Below are positions 1-7,999 of a DNA stretch of 42,089 bases, one piece after another. The translations under genes were made by a program, and so were the position numbers. Source of the DNA: Bythopirellula sp. (GTDB lineage: Bacteria > Planctomycetota > Planctomycetia > Pirellulales > Lacipirellulaceae); contig JANQQA010000096.1 of assembly GCA_028285205.1 (NCBI GenBank), forward strand, positions 1 to 42,089, given 5' to 3'. Numbering within the stretch: the first letter of the stretch is position 1; each line of letters opens with the position of its first letter. The notes below the pieces were generated by a model that worked only from the letters and a program-made list of their open reading frames with translations, was not told the DNA's origin and made no database searches.

Positions 1-108
1 ATGCGGGCAGCGCTCGACTTGCTGAAACTCGCCCCGAATCGAAAAGAAGGTCCCTCCTTGCTTTACCTAAGTGCCCTGGTCGAGCGAAACGACGCCCCAG
101 TGGCTTGA
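1..108 (+). CDS. C-terminal end of an unidentified protein (partial)
   Basis: The first 35 codons of the window form an open frame that ends in TGA at 106-108 and may continue upstream of the window. The visible peptide is leucine- and alanine-rich (it contains LLKLAP and LLYLSALVERN), which would suit a helical-repeat or enzyme C-terminus, but this is too short for a family call. The ATG at position 1 is not necessarily the real start. The next gene begins about 60 bases downstream on the same strand, so the two could be co-transcribed. Confidence 0.4.
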   Translation: MRAALDLLKLAPNRKEGPSLLYLSALVERNDAPVA

Positions 109-171
109 TTGCACTTGCAATCAGACTCCAAGAAACTTGACCTGTCGGAAACGCGAGCTTATCATTCGAGA

Positions 172-621
172 ATGTTCCGGCATTCTTGTAAGTTGCGTCG
201 CGCCCTCGCGGCTGTGCTGCTGATCGTATATGGTGCGGTCGGTATTGCCGGATATGGTCTGCACGAGCTGGCTCACGCACACCATGATCATGGCCAACTC
301 GATACGCATTGTCATCACGCGGCGAGTTCGTGCTGTCCTGGCCACCATCACAAACGAGCGCGGACGCACGCTCAAGAACCTCGCAAACATGCGACTAAGT
401 TTGCTCGCAATGAGCGAGCAGTTGACGACTTCGCAAAGTCCTCGATAGGTGAGCACGATTGTGCAATCTGTGCGTTTCTCGCTCAGGCTCAGACACCAGC
501 ATTCGATCTCATAGTTGTTGAGGCTGCGGCTTCGTTTGACTACGACGTATTCGTCTCTGAGTCGATTGCACCACTTTTCATTCCTGCGGACCATTTAGCC
601 CGTGGTCCGCCTCTCGGTTAA
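172..621 (+). CDS. Histidine-rich membrane-anchored protein, possibly metal-binding
   Basis: This encodes 149 residues. The frame is open back to a TTG at 109, but the ATG at 172 is preferred because it places a basic segment (KLRR) directly before a hydrophobic stretch at about residues 10-30, as in a signal anchor or signal peptide. Next come a His cluster (HELAHAHHDH), a second one containing CHH, CC and HHH, and a later HDCAICAFLAQ motif. The H-x-C-x-x-C arrangement resembles small DUF2946-like proteins thought to bind metal, although homology is not established. It is the first of four collinear genes (this, a DUF1559 protein and two PEP-CTERM proteins). A zinc- or copper-related exported role is inference from composition only. 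No Zur- or Fur-type palindrome was seen upstream. Confidence 0.6.
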   Translation: MFRHSCKLRRALAAVLLIVYGAVGIAGYGLHELAHAHHDHGQLDTHCHHAASSCCPGHHHKRARTHAQEPRKHATKFARNERAVDDFAKSSIGEHDCAICAFLAQAQTPAFDLIVVEAAASFDYDVFVSESIAPLFIPADHLARGPPLG

Positions 622-635
622 TCGGTTGGTGAAAT

Positions 636-665
636 GCCGACCGAGTTTGCGCTCGGCGGCCTCTT
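636..665 (+). terminator. Weak terminator-like hairpin after the His-rich gene
   Basis: GCCG-A-CCGAG at 636-645 pairs with CTCGGCGGC at 652-660, giving nine base pairs with one bulged A. The stem is followed by CTCTTG, a poor U-tract. It starts 15 bases after the stop codon and may partly separate the His-rich gene from the DUF1559 gene. The hairpin is visible; termination is inferred. Confidence 0.35.
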
Positions 666-752
666 GCGTACGAAAGGGCCTTGAACTCATAAGGCCGAGA
701 CGTCTGCAATTCTGTAAGTGAAGATTCTGATAGCCGATTTCCGAGGTCCACC

Positions 753-1493
753 ATGCGCGTGCGGCATGGGTTTACGTTAGTCGAATTACTTGTGGTCATC
801 GCCATTATTGGCGTGCTCGTGGCGTTGCTGCTTCCAGCTGTTCAAGCTGCCCGTGCGGCTGCGCGACGGATGGAATGCGCCAACAATATGCGACAGATTG
901 GCCTAGCGATCCTTCAGCACGTGGATACTCACGACGGTCTGTTCCCGCTGACGTCCCATGATAGCGCGAGGGACCGATCTTGGATCTACACACTTTCTCC
1001 GTGGTTAGAAAATGTAGACCAGATGAGGTTCTGTCCGGAAGATCTCAGGGTACGGGAACTGGAAAAGACCCCCAACTATCCCGGGACCAGCTATGCGATG
1101 AATGGCTACCTCACAGAACCTCCGGCGCCTAGGCAGACGTTGAGTGGAGGCCTAATCGAGAGTCCTCCGGGCTTCACTGACAATTTCAACCACCTCGCAG
1201 AGACGCATCGCACGATCATGATGTTCGAAGCGGTCCAACTTAGCTTGTCGGCTAACTTCGATCATGTGCATCCTCAGTTTTGGTTTCGTGAATCAAACGT
1301 ATTGGATAAAGACAACGAGGGCCTTGTGTGGAAAGCCGTGCAGCGGGAAGTGGCAGTCAACCGTCACCAGGGCGACTTAGCCAACTACCTTTTTGCGGAT
1401 GGCCACGTCAAATCGATTCCGGCTGACGACATTGCCACTTGGTGTGAGGAGGGAGATGAAGAATCCAACTTCGCTCAGGCTGTGATTCGCTAG
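753..1493 (+). CDS. DUF1559 domain protein with pilin-like N-terminus
   Basis: This encodes 246 residues. A prepilin-type leader occupies residues 6-35: [20 protein letters not shown] is followed by LLPAVQAAR. The glutamate at +5 of the predicted mature protein is typical of type IV pilin-like substrates. Near the C-terminus, [13 protein letters not shown] is an H-X10-DG variant of the H-X9-DG signature of this family. DUF1559 proteins are hugely expanded in Planctomycetota, probably exported through a pseudopilin-like route, and have no settled function. At 246 residues it is shorter than many family members. GAGG just before the ATG supports the start. It sits between a His-rich protein and two PEP-CTERM proteins on the same strand. 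Confidence 0.93.
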   Translation: MRVRHGFTLVELLVVIAIIGVLVALLLPAVQAARAAARRMECANNMRQIGLAILQHVDTHDGLFPLTSHDSARDRSWIYTLSPWLENVDQMRFCPEDLRVRELEKTPNYPGTSYAMNGYLTEPPAPRQTLSGGLIESPPGFTDNFNHLAETHRTIMMFEAVQLSLSANFDHVHPQFWFRESNVLDKDNEGLVWKAVQREVAVNRHQGDLANYLFADGHVKSIPADDIATWCEEGDEESNFAQAVIR

Positions 1494-1554
1494 GCTTCGC
1501 GTCTTTCGTACGCGGGGACATTGAGCAGCCAAACCCGCTAATCGCGATTTTATG

Positions 1555-1572
1555 GGCACACGCCGGTGTGCC
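1555..1572. repeat. Perfect inverted repeat in the leader of the first PEP-CTERM gene
   Basis: GGCACAC (1555-1561) and GTGTGCC (1566-1572) form a perfect 7-bp stem around the four bases GCCG. It lies 61 bases after the DUF1559 stop and 82 bases before the preferred start of the PEP-CTERM gene. There is no U-tract, so it could be an operator or an RNA hairpin. Confidence 0.4.
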
Positions 1573-1591
1573 TAGTATTCGGAAATTCTCT

Positions 1592-1620
1592 GCTGTGCAA
1601 AGTTCTGCACAGCCTGTTTT
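1592..1620 (+). terminator. Hairpin with partial U-tract, terminator or attenuator
   Basis: GCTGTGCA (1592-1599) pairs perfectly with TGCACAGC (1606-1613) around a 6-base loop, and CTGTTTT follows. It could terminate the DUF1559 transcript or act as an attenuator in the leader of the PEP-CTERM gene starting at 1655. It is the second of two perfect hairpins within 60 bases. Confidence 0.5.
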
Positions 1621-1654
1621 CCATCCTGTTTTTCAACTTTGGAGATTTGGACTA

Positions 1655-2500
1655 ATGTATTTGACCCACCAACGAATTTTGACACTGGCAGTTTTTACTG
1701 CCGCAGCTGTCTGCTCGGCTAGCGCCTTCGCCCATAGCGATGTGCTGTTTGCCGACGGAGGCGGAAAAGTGGCGATCGGCACTGCCGAGGACATTGGCAC
1801 GATGGATGAATCCCTCGAGCTGTTTCCAGCCGGAGCAAACGGGGCTTTTGAGTCGATCATGATCGCCGGCTCAGGATTCAGCGACCCCGACTTTGAGTCG
1901 GACGAACCCGGCTTCTATCACGACCCGACGGAATTGGGTGCCAACGCACTGTCTGCAGGCTTAAACGTTTTCGTTTCCAATACCACGTTCTCTGTGGATG
2001 GCGCGAGTGGTGAAGTCTTCTACTGGGACGGTACCGGTGCCGTGGACTTCGATCCTGCCCCCGCCTCAACAACTTTCGAATTTGAGCAAGATCCTGTGAC
2101 GGGCATTGGAACCACAACGAGCGGTATCTTCGATGACCATCCGGAGTTTATCCTCGAAGACTCGATCGCCGAACCAGCGGACGGTGTTTATTTGATTTCG
2201 TTCGCGGTAGACGTAGACACATTGGCCACCTCCGACAGTTCGTTCGCTGTCTTGTTGGTCGATCAATTGATCACGACTGGTGAGTTGGCTGAAGAAGTGG
2301 AAGAGGCAGTCGAGGCCTTAGAAGAGGGGGCACCAAACGCTGAGGTCGACTTCGGCAATGGAGTCATCAAAGACTTCGCCTTCTATGAAGAAGCTGTCGA
2401 GTATGTCGAAGACAACCTCGTCGTTCCCGAACCGACGACGGGGTTGATTGCAGTTCTGGCATTGGGATTTGCAGCTGTTTCTCGAAAAAGAGCAGCTTAG
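1655..2500 (+). CDS. PEP-CTERM protein, paralogue of the next gene
   Basis: This encodes 281 residues from the ATG at 1655, preceded by GGAG. The frame extends upstream to 1568, but 1655 places the start at a clean signal peptide ending in SASAFA, and cleavage there would leave histidine as mature residue 1 (HSDVLFADGGG). The middle contains DEPGF, a FYWDG motif, DDHPEF and DGVYLIS, all matched in the next gene. The C-terminus has the PEP-CTERM signal: VPEP, a hydrophobic helix, then a basic end (SRKRAA), implying exosortase-dependent sorting. The overall pattern resembles what I remember of the cyanobacterial all3515-type Zur-repressed PEP-CTERM family, but that is memory and not a search result. 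A strong terminator follows. Confidence 0.85.
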   Translation: MYLTHQRILTLAVFTAAAVCSASAFAHSDVLFADGGGKVAIGTAEDIGTMDESLELFPAGANGAFESIMIAGSGFSDPDFESDEPGFYHDPTELGANALSAGLNVFVSNTTFSVDGASGEVFYWDGTGAVDFDPAPASTTFEFEQDPVTGIGTTTSGIFDDHPEFILEDSIAEPADGVYLISFAVDVDTLATSDSSFAVLLVDQLITTGELAEEVEEAVEALEEGAPNAEVDFGNGVIKDFAFYEEAVEYVEDNLVVPEPTTGLIAVLALGFAAVSRKRAA

Positions 2501-2517
2501 TCCTGATTTGATTGCAA

Positions 2518-2555
2518 GGCGGTCCTGGCCCACGACGGCTGGGGCCGCCGTTTTT
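2518..2555 (+). terminator. Rho-independent terminator
   Basis: A 13-bp stem (2518-2530 with 2537-2549, including three G-U pairs) encloses a 6-base loop and is followed by GTTTTT at 2550-2555. It begins 18 bases after the stop of the first PEP-CTERM gene and separates it from its paralogue. Confidence 0.85.
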
Positions 2556-2594
2556 ATTCCGTTATTTGAGTAGCAACATTAGGAACAGGTTGTA

Positions 2595-3611
2595 ATGGAT
2601 AAACTCAGATTCACGATTTTCGGTTTTGTCGCCATTGCTTGCTTTCCGTCAATGGCTGCGGCCCAGCATGCAGACATTATGGTCCAAGACTTTGATGATC
2701 GCTTGACCCACGGATTGGCTGACTACACCAACGATGAGTGGACTCTGGGAAACCGCACCTATGTAGACGATTTTGATAGCGACTTTCAAATCAATAATCC
2801 TGGTTGGACGATCCTAGGGTCCGAGAATCCAGATATGCCGCCGGGTGCCGAAGCCCTTGTGCCCAATACCAATCTCGAATTCGACTTCCTGCCAATGAAG
2901 ATCGATGGTTTCACTTCCAACTTCATGTATTGGGATGGCAATGACGACGTCGCGTTCGGGCCGACGCCCGGTGAGAGCTATGTTTTCGGCTACCAGTCGT
3001 TTGATACGGGATTTGTTATTATTGACGGCTCACCCGTTCTGCAAGAGGGGGCGGGTGTCCACAATGCCGACAACCTTGGCTCATTCCACCAGCATTACGA
3101 CTGGGCAATGGACGACGACCTATCGGTCTCTGGCCTCGACGTTGCGGATGGTATTTACTTGGTCGCGATGCGCAATCGCATGGAAGGTCTCGACCGTTCC
3201 CGGCCCTATTACGTGATTTTCGGCACACCAGGTTCTAGCACCGCCGCCCGCGATGCGGCCGAAGCCTGGGTTGATCTCCACGCGGACGAGATTTCCCCCG
3301 ACTTCAGCGCCGACTTCGATGGTGATCTCGACGTCGACAGCGATGATTTCTCGATCTGGCAAAGCGGCTACGGCACTCACGACGCGGCAGCGCTGCAGAT
3401 CGTCGGAGACGCGGACTTCGATGCCGCGGTCGGCGGCTTAGATCTGCTGGAATGGCAGCGCCAGTTTGGCTCCAACTTGAGCACGTTCGCTGGCACGACG
3501 CCCTCGTTGGCGGCCATTGTTGCCCAGGTGCCCGAGCCGACGAGTCTGGCTCTGCTGGGCCTGGCCGGGTTGGCTCTGTCGACACTGCGTGGTGCAAGAC
3601 GTATCGGTTGA
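2595..3611 (+). CDS. PEP-CTERM protein with dockerin-like repeats
   Basis: This encodes 338 residues; AGGAACAGG precedes the ATG. A signal peptide ends around SMAAAQ, so the mature chain starts with or next to histidine (QHADIMV). Residues to about 215 parallel the previous protein: NPGW against EPGF, MYWDG against FYWDG, FHQHYDW against FDDHPEF, and DGIYLV against DGVYLI. Unlike its paralogue it then carries two calcium-loop-like segments, DFDGDLDVDSDDFSIWQSGY and GDADFDAAVGGLDLLEWQRQ, which look like the paired halves of a dockerin-type module. The end is a PEP-CTERM signal: VPEP, then LALLGLAGLAL, then RGARR. It was probably produced by tandem duplication followed by gain of the dockerin-like part. 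A metal or adhesion role is inferred only. Confidence 0.87.
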   Translation: MDKLRFTIFGFVAIACFPSMAAAQHADIMVQDFDDRLTHGLADYTNDEWTLGNRTYVDDFDSDFQINNPGWTILGSENPDMPPGAEALVPNTNLEFDFLPMKIDGFTSNFMYWDGNDDVAFGPTPGESYVFGYQSFDTGFVIIDGSPVLQEGAGVHNADNLGSFHQHYDWAMDDDLSVSGLDVADGIYLVAMRNRMEGLDRSRPYYVIFGTPGSSTAARDAAEAWVDLHADEISPDFSADFDGDLDVDSDDFSIWQSGYGTHDAAALQIVGDADFDAAVGGLDLLEWQRQFGSNLSTFAGTTPSLAAIVAQVPEPTSLALLGLAGLALSTLRGARRIG

Positions 3612-3616
3612 AAGCA

Positions 3617-6091
3617 CTAGTTCACCGTAATCTCGTCCACGCGACTTGAGAACGCTTGCCAGCTTTCGCCTTGCAGGTAAGACTGCCCGCCCAATTTGCC
3701 CGTCGGCAACCGTGGGTTGAGTGTGGCCCGGTGCAGCCCCGCTTTGATTTCCAGCAAGACATTGTTCAGCGTGTTGAGCGGCGCGCCGGCCAGGTACTGC
3801 TCGGAGAGTCTGCCAACGTAGGCCGACTTGATGAAATTAACGTCGTGCATCGTTTTGTCCCCAACGCCGCGTGCTTTCAATGTCTCGCAACGGGCCTGGA
3901 CTTCGTCCCAGTCGATTTCCGCGTCCTTGGTTCCCATCAGCCCCAGTTGCGGATAGCCCGACGCGGAATCGATACGAAGTAACGCCGCATCGTCGAATGC
4001 CTGGCGGAACGTCGCGGCGATGATCTTGAAGTGCTCTTCGGTGACCTGATAAGCAGGAATCCACTGACAATAGATCCCACCCGGTCGGAGTGCTGCACGG
4101 ACGTTGCGAAAATGCTCGATTGAGTAGAGGCGACCTTCGCCCGAACCGTACGGTCGGTAGAGATCGCCTGCGATCACGTCAAACCGGTTTCGCACCGACG
4201 CGATATAGGTGCGTGCGTCCTCGACCACGACCGACGCCCGCGGACTGGTGACAATGCCGCGATTCTCCTCCGCGAAATACTCTCGCGCCGCAACGACCAC
4301 CGTGGGCGAGAGCTCGATTGCCGTCACGTGGCAATGCTCGTCGAAATCCAGGGCGGCTCCGGCAGACATGCCGGTGGCGAGGCCCAGACAGCACACCTGC
4401 GTGACGGCATCGCTGTTGTCGACGTCGGATGCTGGGGCGTGCAAGAGCAGGGGGATCAAAACTTGACGTCGTTGTTCGTCGAACGACTTCGTGCTCCCCA
4501 AAATGTACTGATTGTTCTGCAGAATGCCTCGCCCATGTCGCTCTGAATCGACGATCAGGCAGACGCCATCTTTGCCAAACAGTGTCTCCTCGACGGCAAA
4601 ATTGTAGGTGCTCCTTGGCGTGACGTACGGGATGTCGCGACTGCGCGGGATCAACGCCAGGCAGACAGAGCCCGCGATCAATCCAGGTGCCATCAACTTC
4701 CATTCCTTCAGGGCGAGTGCGATTCCCACCGCGGTAACCGCCTGCATGACGCCCACGGCCAACATCCCGCCATAGATGCCCAGTGACGGAATCACCAGGT
4801 ATTCCGCTAAGATCGCCCCGGTCAGACCTCCGATCCCATTGATCGCGAGCAAGATTGCCCAATGCCTGCCAGTTAAGGAGGTCTCTTCTTGTGCCACCGA
4901 CGCCAGCAGGATGGGAAATACTAAGCCCGCCAGCAGCAGCGAGGGACCGATCGACACCAGCGCGATCGACAGCACTTCCAGCTGTAAATCCAACGCACTG
5001 TCCAAACTCCGGCCGTCCATCGCGACGAGATTCGAGACGTCGATCAGCTGATCCGTCCTGTCAAACAGCAAGCTCGGGGATAACGCGGAACCGACGGCCG
5101 CCAGCGACAACACCGTCAACAGTTGCCAACGCAACGACGGAAGGATGCGTACCAGCAACGGCACAAACAGTGCCGCAATACCCAGCATTAAGATGACACT
5201 CAGCAGGACGGAGCTGGAAGCCTGAAACGAAGAGGCGACCACCAGCGAGAGCATGCGGATGGCCACGACTTCCATCGCCAACACGATACATCCCGACAAG
5301 CCCGCCACGAACAAACGCAACTTTGGCGACAGCGATTCAGGTCGTTGCTTCACTTTTGGAATTCGTTTGACTCGCTCTGGCTTCGCTGATTCAGAGGTCG
5401 GTGATCTCAAGGCCCAGGCTGCAGCGGCCACGGTCAAGTTCGTGGCGACCGCAACAAGCATTGACCCGTAGACGCCGAATGCATCGAGCAGCCAGGCCGA
5501 GGTCACCAGCAATCCGAGTGCCCCGCCCAGTGTATTGAAGGCATAGACCAGCACATTGGCGCCCCGATGGCTGCTGGCGGATTTCTCTATCGCGACGATC
5601 AGGATCGGCAACGTCATCCCCATCGCCGTCGAGGGAGGGATCACGACCAAGCAGCTGACGATTAGCTTGACCGCCATGCCGGCCCACGAATTCAACAGTT
5701 CGGGTCCCAGCACAGGCCAAATCCACTCCGTGACATGCGGCAGAAATAGCGACGGCAAGGCCAGCAGAGCGATGGCAATCTCTACCACAGCCAAGCTCTT
5801 CCAGGCGTCCGTCAAGCGGCTGACGAATCGAGATGCGGCTGCCGACCCCAGTGAGAGACCGAAAAAGAAGCAGCCCAACACGAGCGAGGTGGCCTCACCG
5901 CTTGCTCCAAGAATGTCGACCAATCGCCGCGTCCACAGCAGCTCGTGGGTCAGTGCCGCGGCACCGCTGGCCAGGGCGACAAGTAGGCAAACAAGAAACC
6001 GTTGACTAGGCACGTCGACACTCCATGGATGGGCAAATTGCCCCGCGAGATTGCCGACTCTTGCTGAACGTTTCTCGGCCAGTTGACGCAA
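3617..6091 (-). CDS. Fused MFS-like membrane protein / spermidine synthase domain
   Basis: This encodes about 824 residues if the TTG at 6091 is used; an in-frame GTG just before PSQRFLVCLL is an alternative start. Roughly residues 30-500 contain many hydrophobic segments, as in the MFS-like half of this planctomycete and proteobacterial fusion family. The last third is a spermidine-synthase-like Rossmann domain: a glycine-rich loop GLATGMSAGAAL, then VTAIELSP with an acidic residue for the nucleoside ribose, VVEDARTYI and GDLYRPYGSGEGRLYSIEHF. The glycine loop departs from the GGGDG of true aminopropyltransferases, so the substrate is uncertain and it may be an SAM-binding transporter-like enzyme. 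The stop lies five bases from the convergent PEP-CTERM stop. The flank upstream of the start is gene-free. Confidence 0.85.
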   Translation of the reverse strand: MRQLAEKRSARVGNLAGQFAHPWSVDVPSQRFLVCLLVALASGAAALTHELLWTRRLVDILGASGEATSLVLGCFFFGLSLGSAAASRFVSRLTDAWKSLAVVEIAIALLALPSLFLPHVTEWIWPVLGPELLNSWAGMAVKLIVSCLVVIPPSTAMGMTLPILIVAIEKSASSHRGANVLVYAFNTLGGALGLLVTSAWLLDAFGVYGSMLVAVATNLTVAAAAWALRSPTSESAKPERVKRIPKVKQRPESLSPKLRLFVAGLSGCIVLAMEVVAIRMLSLVVASSFQASSSVLLSVILMLGIAALFVPLLVRILPSLRWQLLTVLSLAAVGSALSPSLLFDRTDQLIDVSNLVAMDGRSLDSALDLQLEVLSIALVSIGPSLLLAGLVFPILLASVAQEETSLTGRHWAILLAINGIGGLTGAILAEYLVIPSLGIYGGMLAVGVMQAVTAVGIALALKEWKLMAPGLIAGSVCLALIPRSRDIPYVTPRSTYNFAVEETLFGKDGVCLIVDSERHGRGILQNNQYILGSTKSFDEQRRQVLIPLLLHAPASDVDNSDAVTQVCCLGLATGMSAGAALDFDEHCHVTAIELSPTVVVAAREYFAEENRGIVTSPRASVVVEDARTYIASVRNRFDVIAGDLYRPYGSGEGRLYSIEHFRNVRAALRPGGIYCQWIPAYQVTEEHFKIIAATFRQAFDDAALLRIDSASGYPQLGLMGTKDAEIDWDEVQARCETLKARGVGDKTMHDVNFIKSAYVGRLSEQYLAGAPLNTLNNVLLEIKAGLHRATLNPRLPTGKLGGQSYLQGESWQAFSSRVDEITVN

Positions 6092-6589
6092 TCAAGAACT
6101 AGTATTTTGGCACGTCAGATTGGCACTGGCAACTGACCGTCACTGGGTTTTCGACGCGTGCGGAGATGACGGTGGAAGCGCACTGGAAGTGGCTTTGCCG
6201 GCATCGATAGATTCGCAAGAATCTCACAGAATACAGCGACGGCCGCATGCAGCACGACATTCATGGCCGGCCAAATCGACTACGCCTGGGACACCGGAGG
6301 ACTGACGATCGCCAAGGAAGGCGTCTCCGAAATATGCGCGCGCCGTTGATCGTGCTTGCTTCAGCGCAGGGGCGACATTACAAAAGGGACAGTGTGCGCC
6401 TCAGTTACCGTACGTGCCGTGGTTCGACGATGTCCCCAAAGGTTGAAACTGGCGGAAATCGGACTCGGAATCGATCTCCAGACTGAGATCATCGATTCCA
6501 TGGAAATCCAACCGAGCATCGTTAGCGTCAAGCCGCTGGAACTTCGGCTGTTTAAACAGCGATGCAATGAGTAGTGTCAGGAGAAGGCT
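6092..6589. other. Gene-poor gap with possible decayed coding remnants
   Basis: There is no convincing gene in these 498 bases. A plus-strand frame at 6262-6348 starting MAGQIDYAWDTGG and ending in TGA has coding-like codons over 28 residues. A minus-strand frame at 6401-6595 (64 residues, hydrophobic N-terminus MHSLLLTLLIASLF) also has plausible codon use, but its start overlaps the start of the next plus-strand gene. Neither has a recognisable domain or a good ribosome binding site. They may be gene remnants or chance. Confidence 0.4.
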
Positions 6590-7999
6590 ATGCAACGTGT
6601 TGACGGCCAGTCGAGACGCAAGTTTCTCTCAAACACAGTAGCGGCCACCGCTGCCGCCGGGCTGACCCTGAATCCATATAGGACCGCGGTCGGTGCCGGG
6701 CTGAGCAACTTTCGCGCGGGCCAGGCTTCGGTTGATATAACACCCCCATTGGGAATCGAAATGGGAGGCTTTCACCGTGCGCCAGACAATCCGCGCGTTG
6801 TGACAGGCATACGTCAGCCAGCGGCAATTCGAACACTCGTGCTTGACGACGGCACATCTCGCACGGTAATCGCTTCGGTTGACTTGCTAGGCATGTCGAG
6901 AGAAATGGCCACGCGCGTCCGGAAACGCATCGAACGTGAATGCGGTGTACCGGCGAAGAACGCCCATTTGTGCGCCACCCATTCTCACTCGATGCCATCG
7001 TTCCGGTTCCTGCGCCAATGGGGTGCCATTTCGCCAGCGTACATGCGTGTGGTCGAAGACAAAACGGTCGCGTCGGTTTCACAAGCCATCGAAGATTTGG
7101 CACCGGCCGAGTGCTACATCGGTTCGCAGGCGACAGTCGGCGCGAATTTTAATCGCACCAGCGATACATGGAAGACCGACCAGGCGTTCACTGACGATTC
7201 AACGGATGACGACCGTTGGCTCGATACTCAAGTTCACGTACTGCATATTGAGCGCAGTGCGCACAAGAACAACCTGCTTTGGTATCATTTTTGCGCGCAC
7301 CCAGTGTGTTACACCGACGGTCAAGCTGGTCCGGACTGGCCCGGCCACGTTGAACAGATCATCAACGAACGGTTTGGGATCGTACCGTCGCTCTTACAGG
7401 GACATATTGGTGACGTGAATCCGGGTAACGGCGAACCATGGTTGGGCGTGGCTGACAAGACGGCCGCCCTCGTGTCCGACGGGATTGGCCAGGCAATTCA
7501 GGGAGCCAGAAGCCTGGCGGTCACCAGGATGCGCTCGGTGGCCGAAGATTGCTTGTTGCCTTTGGACATGAAACTATTCCAACAGCAGCTAACCACTTAC
7601 AAGGCGGATCCCTCGAAATGCACGAGTGGTGAATGGGTTGACCGGCGATTTGCAGACGACTGGTTTAAGGGTGCAAGCAAGTGGCCCACCGGTCAGACCA
7701 CGCTCGCGACGCCCATTTCCGCGCTGCAACTCAATGACGTCGCACTCCTGTTCCATACGGCAGAACTCTATAGCTTCTACGGATTGAAGATCCGCCATGA
7801 TTCGCCCTTCAAGGACAGTGTGCTGGTCGGGTACGCGGACGGCTTCGCCGGGTATCTTACCGATCCGAAGGCCTACGTGAACAACGAATACGCGGCTATG
7901 GTGGTGCCCAAGATTCTTGATTTGCCGCCATTCACGCCAGATGCCGCGCACCACTTCTCGCAACAGGCCGGCCGGCTCCTTCAGCGACTTGCATCGTGA
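6590..7999 (+). CDS. Tat-exported neutral/alkaline ceramidase-like protein
   Basis: This encodes 469 residues with a clear AGGAGAAGG ribosome binding site before the ATG. RRKFL at residues 9-13 followed by an alanine-rich hydrophobic stretch is a twin-arginine signal. The body begins RAGQASVDITPPLGIEMGGF and continues with LVLDDG, SVDLLGM and CATHSHSMPS, the pattern of the neutral/alkaline non-lysosomal ceramidase N-terminal domain (PF04734 type), where the THSH histidines would bind catalytic zinc. Later HFCAHPVC and GHIGDVNP fit the same family. Planctomycetes carry many such proteins, and the real substrate is often unknown (an N-acyl amide or lipid is likely). It stands alone, with long gaps on both sides. 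Confidence 0.88.
   Translation: MQRVDGQSRRKFLSNTVAATAAAGLTLNPYRTAVGAGLSNFRAGQASVDITPPLGIEMGGFHRAPDNPRVVTGIRQPAAIRTLVLDDGTSRTVIASVDLLGMSREMATRVRKRIERECGVPAKNAHLCATHSHSMPSFRFLRQWGAISPAYMRVVEDKTVASVSQAIEDLAPAECYIGSQATVGANFNRTSDTWKTDQAFTDDSTDDDRWLDTQVHVLHIERSAHKNNLLWYHFCAHPVCYTDGQAGPDWPGHVEQIINERFGIVPSLLQGHIGDVNPGNGEPWLGVADKTAALVSDGIGQAIQGARSLAVTRMRSVAEDCLLPLDMKLFQQQLTTYKADPSKCTSGEWVDRRFADDWFKGASKWPTGQTTLATPISALQLNDVALLFHTAELYSFYGLKIRHDSPFKDSVLVGYADGFAGYLTDPKAYVNNEYAAMVVPKILDLPPFTPDAAHHFSQQAGRLLQRLAS

Noticed and set aside
1..3611. A Zur or Fur box in the putative metal cluster
   Set aside because: I looked for an AT-rich dyad upstream of each gene and found none; the cluster promoter may lie before the window.
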